Positions 52,701 through 63,929 of a DNA stretch of 64,000 nucleotides are shown here, piece after piece. A program made the position numbers and the translations under genes. Positions within the stretch are counted from its first letter, which is position 1. The number at the start of each line of letters is the position of its first letter. The notes under the pieces are model-generated. The model was not told the DNA's origin and did not search any database. It saw nothing but the letters and a program-made list of their open reading frames with translations. This DNA is from Lineus longissimus (Eukaryota; Nemertea; Pilidiophora; Heteronemertea; Lineidae), in contig NC_088314.1 in the NCBI RefSeq assembly GCF_910592395.1, positions 17,703,998 through 17,767,997 of the forward strand, in the 5' to 3' direction.

Positions 52701-55700
52701 ACCACAGTAGACCCAACAACTACAGTGGAACCAATAACCACAACTCAGGACCCAACTACTACTTCTGAAAAAACCACAACTCTTGAACCAACAACTACAT
52801 TGGAACCAACAACAACAGTTGAACCAACATCCACAGTTGAATCGACTACTACAGTTGAACCAACAACTACATCTGAACCAACTACAACGCGAGAGCCTAC
52901 AACCACACTGGTACCAACCACTACAGCGGAACCTACAACCACAACTCAGGATCCAACTACTACTGCTGAACAAACAACACCTCTTAAGCCAACAACCACA
53001 GTCGAACCAACAACTTCAGTAGAACAAACTACGACCGTAGAACCAACAACCACAGTTGAACCAAAAACCACTGTGGAACAAACTACTACAGCTGAACCAA
53101 CAACAACTCTTGAGCCAAGCACCACTGTGGAACCAACTACCACTGTTGAACCAACAACCACAGTGGAACCAACCACCACAGGTGAACCAACGACCTCAGT
53201 AGAACCAACTACCACAGTAGAACCAACAACCACTGTGGAACAAACTACTACAACTGAAACCACAACAACTCTTGAGCCAACCGCCACTGTGGAACCAACT
53301 ACCACTGTTGAACCAACAACCACTGTAGAACCAACGACCACAGTTGAACCAACAACAACTTTTGAGCCAACATCAACAAATGAACCGACTACCACAGTCG
53401 AACCAACGATCTCAGTAGAACCAACTACCACTGTAGAACAAACAACAACAGTTGAACCAACAACCACTGTGGAACAAACTACTACAGCTGAACGCACAAC
53501 AACTCTTGAGCCAGCCAAAACTTTGGAACCAACTACCACAGTTGAACCAACAACCACTGTGGAACCAACCACCACAGTTGAACCAACAACAAGTTCTGAG
53601 CCAACATCAACAAATGAATTGACTACTACAGCAGAATTAACAACCACTGGGGAGCAAACTTCCACTGCTGAACCAACCACAACTCTTCAACCAACAACTA
53701 CATTGGAACCAACGACCACAGTTGAACCAACCACAACTCTTGAGCCAACGTCACCAGTTGAACCGACTACTACAGTTGAACCAACAACTACATCTGAACC
53801 GACTACAACGCTGGAGCCTACAACAACAGTGGAACCAACTTCAACAGCGGAACCAACCACAACTCTTGAATCAACAACTACACTGGAACCAACTACAACG
53901 CTGGAGCCAACAACCACAGTAGACCCAACAACTACAGTGGAATCAACAACCACAACTCAGGACCCAACTACTACTGCTGAACAAACCACAACTCTTGAAC
54001 CAACAACTACATTGGAACCAACAACAACAGTTGAACTAACATCATCAGTTGAATTGACTACTACAGTTGAACCAACAACTACATCTGAACCAACTACAAC
54101 GCGGGAGCTTACAACCACACTGGTACCAACCATTACAGCGGAACCTACAACCACAACTCAGGATCCAATTACTACTGCTGAACAAACAACACCTCTTAAG
54201 CCAACAACCACAGTCGAACCAACAACTTCAGTAGAACCAACTACGACCGTAGAACCAACAACCACAGTTGAACCAAAAACCACTATGGAACAAACTACTA
54301 CAGCTGAACCAACAACAACTCTTGAGCCAACCACCACTGTGGAACCAACTACGACAGTTGAACCAACAACCACTGTGGAACCAACCACCACAGTTGAACC
54401 AACATTCACAGTTGAAGCGACTACTACAGTTGAACCAACAACTATATCTGAACTAACTACAACGCTGGAGACTACAACTACAGTGGAACCAACTTCAACA
54501 GCGGAACCAACCGCAACTCTTGAACCAACAACTACATTGGAACCAACTACAACGCGGGAGCCTACAACCACACTGGTACCAACAGCTACAGCGGAACCAA
54601 CAACCACAATTCGGGAGTCAACTACTACTGCTGAACAAACCTCAACTCTTGAGCCAACAACCACAGTCAAACCAACGACCTCAGTAGAACCAACTACCAC
54701 CATAGAACCATCAACCACAGTTGAACCAACAACCATCGTTGAAGAAACTACTACAGCTGAACCCACAACTACATCTGAACCAACTACAACGCTGGAGCCT
54801 ACAACTACCGTGGAACCAACTTCAACAGCGGAACCAACCACAACTCTTGAACCAACAACTACACTGGAACCAACGACCACAGTTGAAACATCATCCACAG
54901 TTGAACCGACTTCTACAAGTGAACCAACAACTACATCTGAACCAACAACAAGGCTGGAGCCTACAACTACAGTGGAACCAACTTCAACAGCGGAACCAAC
55001 CACAACTCTTGAACCAACAACTACAATGGAACCAACAACCACAGTTGAACCAACATCCACAGTTGAACCGACTTCTACAGTTGAACCAACAACTACATCT
55101 GAACCAACTACAACGCTGGAGCCTACAACTACAGTGGAACCAACTTCAACAGAGGAACCAACCACAACTCTTGAGCCATTATCCACAGTTGAACCGACAA
55201 CTACAGTTGAACCAACAACTACTTCTGAACCAACTACAAAGCTAGAGACTACAATTTCCGTGGAACCAACTTCACCAGCTGAACGAACCACAACTCTTGA
55301 ACCAACAACTACACTGGAACCAACGACCACAGTTGAACCAACATCCACAGTTGAACCAACTTCTACAGTTGAACCAACAACTACATCTAAACCAACTACA
55401 ACGCTGGAGCCTACAACTACAATGGAACCAACTTCAACAGCGGAACCAACCACAATTCTTGAACCAACAACTACACTGGAACCAACGACCACAGTTGAAC
55501 CAACATCCACAGTTGAACCAACATCCACAGTTGAATCGACTACTACAGTTGAACCAACAACTACATCTGAACCAACTACAACGCGGGAGCCTACAACCAC
55601 ACTTGTACCAACAACTACAGCGGAACCAACAACCACAACTCAGGATCTAACTACTACTGCTGAACAAACCACAAATCTTGAGCCAACAACCACAGTCGAA

Positions 55701-56727
55701 CCAACAACCTCAGTAGAACCAACTACGACCGTAGAACCAACAACCACAGTTGAACCAACAACCACTGTGGAACAAACTACTACAGCTGAACCAACAACAA
55801 CTCTTGAGCCAACCACCACTCTAGAACCAACTACCACAGTTGAACCAACAACCACTGTGGAACCAACCACCACAGTTGAACCAACAACAAGTTTTGAGCC
55901 AACATCAACAAATGACTTGACTACTACAGCAGAATTAACAACCACTGCAGAGCCAACTACCACTGCTGAACCAACTACAACTCTTCAACCAACAACTACA
56001 TTGGAACCAACGACCACAGTTGAACCAACCACAACTCTTGAGCCAACGTCCACAGTTGAACCGACTACTACAGTTGAACCAACAACTACATTTGAACCAA
56101 CTACAACGCTGGAGCCTACAACCACACTCGTACCAACAACTACAGCGGAACCAAAAACCACAACTCAGGAGCCAACTACTACTGCTGAACAAACCTCAAC
56201 TCTTGAGCCAACAACCACAGTCAAACCAACGACCTTAGTTGTACCAATGACCACCGTAGAACCAACAACCACAGTTGAACCAACAACCAGTGTGGAACAA
56301 ACTACTAAAGCTGAACGCACAACAACTCTTGAGCCAGCCACCACTGTGGAACCAACTACCACAGTTGAGCCATCAACCACTGTGGAACCAACCACCACAG
56401 TTGAACCGACCACAACTCTTAAGCCAACATCCACAGTTGAACCGACTACTACAGTTGAACCAACAACTACAGCTGAGCAAACTACAATGCTGGAGCTTAC
56501 AACCGAAGTGGAACCAACAACAGTGGAACCAACAACCACTCAAGAGCCAACTACTACAGCTGAACCAACCACAACTCTTGAACCGACAACTTTAGCAGAA
56601 GTAACTACTACAGCTGTCGATACAACCTCTCTGGAACCAACAACTACAGCTGAACCAACTACGACAGTGCAGCAAACAACTTCTCAAGCAATGACAACGG
56701 TTGAGACCTTTACTCCTGCTGAAAATG
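49735..56727 (+). CDS. Mucin exon 6, 2,331 codons
   Basis: 6,993 bp, phase 1 to 1. The first part matches exon 5 at an offset of 12,370 bp and exon 7 at 9,248 bp. A 942-bp unit is repeated about two and a half times from about 50762 to 53116. Downstream lie S-rich blocks (EPTSTVEPTSTVEPTTTSEP) and a 3' end like exon 5 (EPTTLAEVTTTAVDTTSL, then MTTVETFTPAENG). Two shortened hexamers near the end (EVEPTTVEPTTTQEP) mark it and the related end of exon 7 off from exons 4 and 5. Confidence 0.85.
50762..53116 (+). repeat. 942-bp tandem repeat inside mucin exon 6
   Basis: Copies begin near 50762, 51704 and 52646; the third is cut off at about 53116, where it changes to AGC ACC ACT. The period of 942 bp is 314 codons, so the frame is kept. 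The unit includes TTESTTTLEP-, TTTTQDP- and TTPLKPTTTVDP-like blocks. Copies differ at a few bases. Confidence 0.85.
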
Positions 56728-56860
56728 GTATGCCATTTTTGTGTAATATTAGACTGCTTTACAGATGTTCATTTAGTTGCTTATTCTCTGCACCAATAAT
56801 CTTGCTTTGTTTACATTTTCATTAACCTTTGTTTCATTGTTCGTATTCATTTTCTTACAG

Positions 56861-56967
56861 AGACGTCTTTTGAGGCTTCTTTCAGCCTTACGCAAAACTT
56901 TACTGAAGATCTTTTGAATTCATCATCTGATGCATACGTGCAACTTGAACAGGAGTCCCTTGATATG
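56861..56967 (+). CDS. SEA domain 6, exon a (type II)
   Basis: Same protein as SEA-4 and SEA-5 exon a, phase 1 to 0. Confidence 0.84.
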
Positions 56968-57193
56968 GTATGTAGAGGTGCCTTTATTGCATTTAGTTGG
57001 CTGTTTAGATAACTGAGAATACAAGTATACAATAACTCAGATTAATAATTATTTGGTAAGAGTTGTTTGTCTCCTAACTAACTTAACTAAACTTAGGGGT
57101 ATATACAATTACAATTATTTTCATTAGCAAATGAGCATATATATTTAGAACCCAAGAAGTACAGGTCGAATAGTTGCATTCTCTCTCTTTCAG

Positions 57194-57261
57194 CTGTATG
57201 CTTCATACAATGAGTCTGACCTGGCAGAAGACGTGGAAGAAATAACAATCCTTGGATTCGA
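57194..57261 (+). CDS. SEA domain 6, exon b (type II)
   Basis: Begins CTG TAT where the sister copies have TTA TAT; both encode Leu-Tyr, so the protein is the same. Phase 0 to 2. Confidence 0.83.
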
Positions 57262-57546
57262 GTGAGTGATTGTTTGCAACAATACAAATTTCTTTAGAAA
57301 CGTGCTCAAATATTCACCATTTCTACTCAGGCTATTCGGCCAAAGGTTATGAAATTATTCAAACAAAATTATTCATGACGAACGTCTATCCGTATCAATG
57401 TATTTGATTTGGGTCGATCAATTTAAGTTTGATTCAAAAATTAGTGATTGACCTTCACTCATTAATGACTTTATTAAGATTAAGCGGATGCAAAAAATGA
57501 ATCCAATTTCATTCACAAGACAACTGCATGTGTTTTTTAATTCCAG

Positions 57547-57716
57547 GGAAGGGAGTATTAGAATTAGATTCCGGCTTCTTCTGAGGAGGCTTATTTCTGC
57601 CGCAGAATCATCAACCATACAAGGATCAATTGGTACTGGGTTAGTGAATTACCTTAATAACAACCCACGAATTGCTGCAAGATTCAATGTTGATACCAGC
57701 TCTATAACTGTTACAG
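57547..57716 (+). CDS. SEA domain 6, exon c (type II, cleavage motif)
   Basis: Same as 35929-36098 with EEGSIRIRF, phase 2 to 1. Confidence 0.84.
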
Positions 57717-58369
57717 GTAAGTAGAAGTAAAATCAAAAGCAGACACGACCAACTCACAAATTATCAACATTTTCTTTTCAATTTCTTCGTGGAAACCCCT
57801 CAATACTACCGGCATCACAGAAAATGGTTTTAGTCTGAACGTGGCAACATAGCCATTGATGAGACCATCGGTACTGACACTTCGTACAGTTTTGGGAAAT
57901 AAGGAGGCTAATAACGGCCCTGACTCCTGAGAACGAAACAGGGATAATGTTGAGTCAGTCTCCGAAGTCGCATCACACATTTGCAGTAAAGAATTGTTCA
58001 CTGCTCGACAAGCCAGATAAGTCAGTACAGCTCAATGAATCTGAGCTCAATATGGCCAAACACCGCACACCTATTTTTTACATGTCGGTAAACATAAGTT
58101 GTTATTGATTGGTAGGAAGTTCAAGTAAATCGAAGTTAGAGACACTTACATCTTGAAGACCTGCAAGTGATTTCTTCGACGAGTAGACCGATTTTTGACA
58201 GAGCAAAAGTTCAGTGTAATGGAGGGGAAACTGAGACCCTGGAGGAAACCTAGATTAAGAATTCATCTCAGCCATGACAGTCACAAACTACAACTTGTAC
58301 CATTAAAACCAGCTGATTCTAGAGCTTCATTCTCACAACTAAATCCATCTAAACCGTCTCTATTTGCAG
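57717..58369 (+). other. Intron, SEA-6c to PAN-6
   Basis: 653 bp, copy of 36099-36751. No gene seen. Confidence 0.76.
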
Positions 58370-58591
58370 AAGTAGAGTCATGTCCATACGTTGTGTTCAG
58401 TTCTGGCAACTGCCCTGAAAACACTATCCTAACGTTCTATGGGAGAAAACAGCGTTTTTGCAGGAGCCAGTGTGATGCATTACCAGACTGTAAAGGATAT
58501 TGGTTCAAAGTCACAAATGGCAAGCGTCAATGTTCACTGAAGAGTTACATTTGCAGCAATCCAACAGGATATGGGAAGATGTGGAAGAAAG
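58370..58591 (+). CDS. PAN/apple-like cysteine-rich domain 6 (type II)
   Basis: Predicted protein identical to PAN-4 and PAN-5. Phase 1 to 1. Confidence 0.8.
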
Positions 58592-58982
58592 GTAGGAGAA
58601 TATACAAACGTTGTAAAAGATTATATTACGATCATGGGCAAGTTTAGATCACAAGCATTATAAATAGAAACCGCCCACTGGTCCAATTCCTGAAGATACA
58701 AGCTAAGCTCACGACATTTAGGGTCAATCTCAAAAACTCATCCAGCATTTCAATTTTTGAAAACGGAGATTATATCTTTTGTTCTCTTGATATTTCAACA
58801 GATTTTTATCTCAACCTCCTGTCCTGCATTCCAACACTCACAAGAAGAAATAAAACGTTTCAGTTCTCTTACATTTCACCAGATATTCATGCTGAAAGAC
58901 TGGAAATGATATTTCAAATCAGCCGCTACCTTTCATTACCTGTTTTCGATTCAAATGGAGTAATATATCATTCTATCTTCAG
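58592..58982 (+). other. Intron, PAN-6 to mucin exon 7
   Basis: 391 bp, acceptor tatcttcag. Nothing else seen. Confidence 0.77.
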
Positions 58983-61900
58983 ACTGTCCGACAGAGAGCA
59001 CGACAAAAGTAGAACAGACCACTACACCTCAACCAACCACAACTAGAGTGGCAACACCAACAGTAGAGCTAACAACGACAGTGCCATCAACTACACTTGC
59101 CGAACCAACCACACCTGTAGAATTGACTACAACAGTGGAACCTATTACGACAGTGAAACTAACCACAACGATGGACCCTACAACAACAATGGAACAAACT
59201 ACTACAGCTAAACCAACCACAACTCTTGAGACAACAACCACCGTAGAACCAACAACAACAGTTGAACCAACAACCACTGTGGAACCAACCACCACAGGTG
59301 AACCAACGACCTCAGTAGAACCAGCTACCACAGTAGAACCAACAACCACTGTGGAACAAACTACTACAACTGAAACCACAACAACTCTTGAGCCAAACAC
59401 CACTGTGGAACCAACTACCACTGTTGAACCAACAACCTTTGTGGAACCAACGACCACAGTTGAACCAACAACAACTTTTGAGCCAACATCAACAAATGAA
59501 CCGACTACCACAGCAGAATTAACAACCACTGCCGAGTCAACAACAACAGTCGAACCAACGACTTCAGTAGAACCAACTACCACTGTAGAACAAACAACAA
59601 CAGTTGAACCAACAACCATTGTGGAACAAACTACTACAGCTGAACCAACAACAACTCTTCAGCCAGCCACCACATTGGAACTGACTACCACAGTTGAACC
59701 AACAACCACTGTGGAACCAATCACCACAGTTGAACCAACAACAAGTTCTGAGCCAACATCAACAAATGAATTGACCACTACAGCAGAATTAACAACCACT
59801 TTGGAGCAAACTTCCACTGCTGAACCAACCACAACTCTTCAACCAACAACTACATTGGAACCAACGACCACAGTTGAACCAACCACAACTCTTGAGCCAA
59901 CGTCCACAGTTGAACCGACTACTACAGTTGAACCAACAACTACATCTCAACCGACTACAACGCTGGAGCCTACAACAACAGTGGAACCAACTTCAACAGC
60001 GGAACCAACCACAACTCTTGAATCAACAACTACACTGGAACCAACTACAACGCTGGAGCCAACAACCACAGTAGACCCAACAACTACAGTGGAACCAACA
60101 ACCACAACTCAGGACCCAACTACTACTGCTGAACAAACCACAACTCTTGAACCAACAACTACATTGGAACCAACAACAACAGTTGAACTAACATCCACAG
60201 TTGAATCGACTACTACAGTTGAACCAACAACTACATCTGAACCAACTACAACGCGGGAGCCTACAACAACACTGGTACCAACCACTACAGCGGAACCTAC
60301 AACCACAACTCAGGATACAATTACTACTGCTGAACAAACAACACATCTTAAGCCAACAACCACAGTCGATCCAACAACTTCAGTAGAACCAACTACGACC
60401 GTAGAACCAACAACCACAGTTGAACCAAAAACCACTGTGGAACAAACTACTACAGCTGAACCAACAACAACTCTTGAGCCAACCACCACTGTGGAACCAA
60501 CTACAACAGTTGAACCAACAACCACTGTGGAACCAACAACCACAGTTGAACCAACAACAAGTTCTGAGCCAACATCAACAAATGACTTGACTACTACAGC
60601 AGAATTAACAACCACTGCAGAGCAAACTTCCACTGCTGAACCAACCACAACTCTTCGACCAACAACTACATTGGAACCAACGACCACAGTTGAACCAACC
60701 ACAACTCTTGAGCCAACGTCCACAGTTGAACAAACTACTACAGTTGAACCAACAACTACATCTCAACCAACTACAACGCTGGAGCCTACAACAACAGTGG
60801 AACCAACTTCAACAAAGGAACCAACCACAACTCTTGAGCCAACGTCCACAGTTGAACAAACTACTACAGTTGAACCAACAACTACATCCGAACCAACCAC
60901 AACGCTGGAGCCTACAACAACAGTGGAACCAACTTCAACAGTGGAACCAACCACAACTCTTGAATCAACAACTACACTGGAACCGACTACAACGCTGGAG
61001 CAAACAACCACAGTAGACCCAACAACTACAGTGGAACCAATAACCACAACTCAGGACCCAACTACTACTGCTGAAAAAACCACAACTCTTGAACCAACAA
61101 CTACATTGGAACCAACAACAACAGTTGAACCAACATCCACAGTTGAATCGACTACTACAGTTGAACCAACAACTACATCTGAACCAACTACAACGCGAGA
61201 GCCTACAACCACACTGGTACCAACCACTACAGTGGAACCTACAACCACAACTCAGGATCCAACTACTACTGCTGAACAAACAACACCACTTAAGCCAACA
61301 ACCACAGTCGAACCAACAACTTCAGTAGAACAAACTACGACCGTAGAACCAACAACCACAGTTGAACCAACAACCACTGTGGAACAAACTACTACAACTG
61401 AAACCACAACAACTCTTGAGCCAACCGCCACTGTGGAACCAACTACCACTGTTGAACCAAGAACCACTGTAGAACCAACGACCACAGTTGAACCAACAAC
61501 AACTTTTGAGCCAACATCAACAAATGAACCGACTACCACAGCAGATTTAACAACCACTGCCGAGCCAACAACAACAGTCGAACCAACGATCTCAGTAGAA
61601 CCAACTACCACTGTAGAACAAACAACAACAGTTGAACCAACAACCACTGTGGAACAAACTACTACAGCTGAACGCACAACAACTCTTGAGCCAGCCACCA
61701 CTTTGGAACCAACTACCACAGTTGAACCAACAACCACTGTGGAACCAACCACCACAGTTGAACCAACAACAAGTTCTGAGCCAACATCAACAAATGAATT
61801 GACTACTACAGCAGAATTAACAACCACTGGGGAGCAAACTTCCACTGCTGAACCAACCACAACTCTTCAACCAACAACTACATTGGAACCAACGACCACA

Positions 61901-63929
61901 GTTGAACCAACCACAACTCTTGAGCCAACGTCCACAGTTGAACCGACTACTACAGTTGAACCAACAACTACATCTGAACCGACTACAACGCTGGAGCCTA
62001 CAACAACAGTGGAACCAACTTCAACAGCGGAACCAACCACAACTCTTGAATCAACAACTACACTGGAACCAACTACAACGCTGGAGCCAACAACCACAGT
62101 AGACCCAACAACTACAGTGGAATCAACAACCACAACTCAGGACCCAACTACTACTGCTGAACAAACCACAACTCTTGAACCAACAACTACATTGGAACCA
62201 ACAACAACAGTTGAACCAACATCCACAGTTGAATCAACTACTACAGTTGAACCAACAACTACATCTGAACCAACTACAACGCGGGAGCCTACAACCACAC
62301 TGGTACCAACCATTACAGCGGAACCTACAACCACAACTCAGGATCCAACTACTACTGCTGAACATACAACACCTCTTAAGCCAATAACCACAGTCGAACC
62401 AACAACTTCAGTGGAACCAACTACGACCGTAGAACCAACAACCACAGTTGAACCAACAACCATCGTTGAAGAAACTACTACAGCTGAACCCACAACTACA
62501 TCTGAACCAACTACAACGCTGGAGCCTACAACTACCGTGGAACCAACTTCAACACCGGAACCAACCACAACTCTTGAACCAACAACTACACTGGAACCAA
62601 CGACCACAGTTGAAACATCATCCACAGTTGACCCGACTTCTACAAGTGAACCAACAACTACATCTGAACCAACAACAAGGCTGGAGCCTACAACTACAGT
62701 GGAACCAACTTCAACAGCGGAACCAACCACAACTCTTGAACCAACAACTACAATGGAACCAACAACCACAGTTGAACCAACATCCACAGTTGAACCGACT
62801 TCTACAGTTGAACCAACAACTACATCTGAACCAACTACAACGCTGGAGCCTACAACTACAGTGGAACCAACTTCAACAGAGGAACCAACCACAACTCTTG
62901 AGCCATTATCCACAGTTGAACCGACAACTACAGTTGAACCAACAACTACTTCTGAACCAACTACAAAGCTAGAGACTACAACTTCCGTGGAACCAACTTC
63001 ACCAGCCGAACGAACCACAACTCTTGAACCAACAACTACACTGGAACCAACGACCACAGTTGAACCAACATCCACAGTTGAACCGACTTCTACAGTTGAA
63101 CCAACAACTACATCTGAACCAACTACAACGCTGGAGCCTACAACTACAATGGAACCAACTTCAACAGCGGAACCAACCACAATTCTTGAACCAACAACTA
63201 CACTGGAACCAACGACCACAGTTGAACCAACATCCACAGTTGAACCAACATCCACAGTTGAATCGACTACTACAGTTGAACCAACAACTACATCTGAACC
63301 AACTACAACGCGGGAGCCTACAACCACACTGGTACCAACAACTACAGCGGAACCAACAACCACAACTCAGGATCTAACTACTACTGCTCAACAAACCACA
63401 AATCTTGAGCCAACAACCACAGTCGAACCAACAACCTCAGTAAAACCAACTACGACCGTAGAACCAACAACCACAGTTGAACCAACAACCACTGTGGAAC
63501 AAACTACTACAGCTGAACCAACAACAACTCTTGAGCCAGCCACCACTGTGGAACCAACTACCACAGTTGAACCATCAACCACTGTGGAACCAACCACCAC
63601 AGTTGAACCGACAACAACTCTTAAGCCAACATCCACAGTTGAACCGACTACTACAGTTGAACCAACAACTACAGCTGAGCAAACTACAATGCTGGAGCCT
63701 ACAACCGAAGTGGAACCAACAACAGCGGAACCAACAACCACTCAAGAGCCAACTACTACAGCTGAACCAACCACAACTCTTGAACCGACAACTTTAGCAG
63801 AAGTAACTACTACAGCTGTCGATACAACCTCTCTGGAACCAACAACTACAGCTGAACCAACTACGACAGTGCAGCAAACAACTTCTCAAGCAATGACAAC
63901 GGTTGAGACCTTTACTCCTGCTGAAAATG
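58983..63929 (+). CDS. Mucin exon 7, 1,649 codons
   Basis: 4,947 bp, phase 1 to 1, the shortest complete mucin exon. It starts DCPTESTTKVEQTTTPQP. Its first 1.3 kb follow exon 6 at a 9,248-bp offset, but it carries fewer copies of the 942-bp unit. The 3' part again resembles exon 6 (TSEPTTRLEPTTTVEP, LEPLSTVEP, then EPTTLAEVTTTAVDTTSL) and it ends MTTVETFTPAENG with donor gtatgc at 63930. The gene must continue, because the donor is intact and a SEA exon is expected just outside the window. Confidence 0.84.

Larger units (their letters stand above)
56728..58982 (+). repeat. Type II SEA/PAN block, copy 3 of 3
   Basis: Near-identical to the other two type II blocks. Introns: 56728-56860, 56968-57193, 57262-57546, 57717-58369 (653 bp) and 58592-58982 (391 bp). 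No other features seen in them. Confidence 0.84.
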
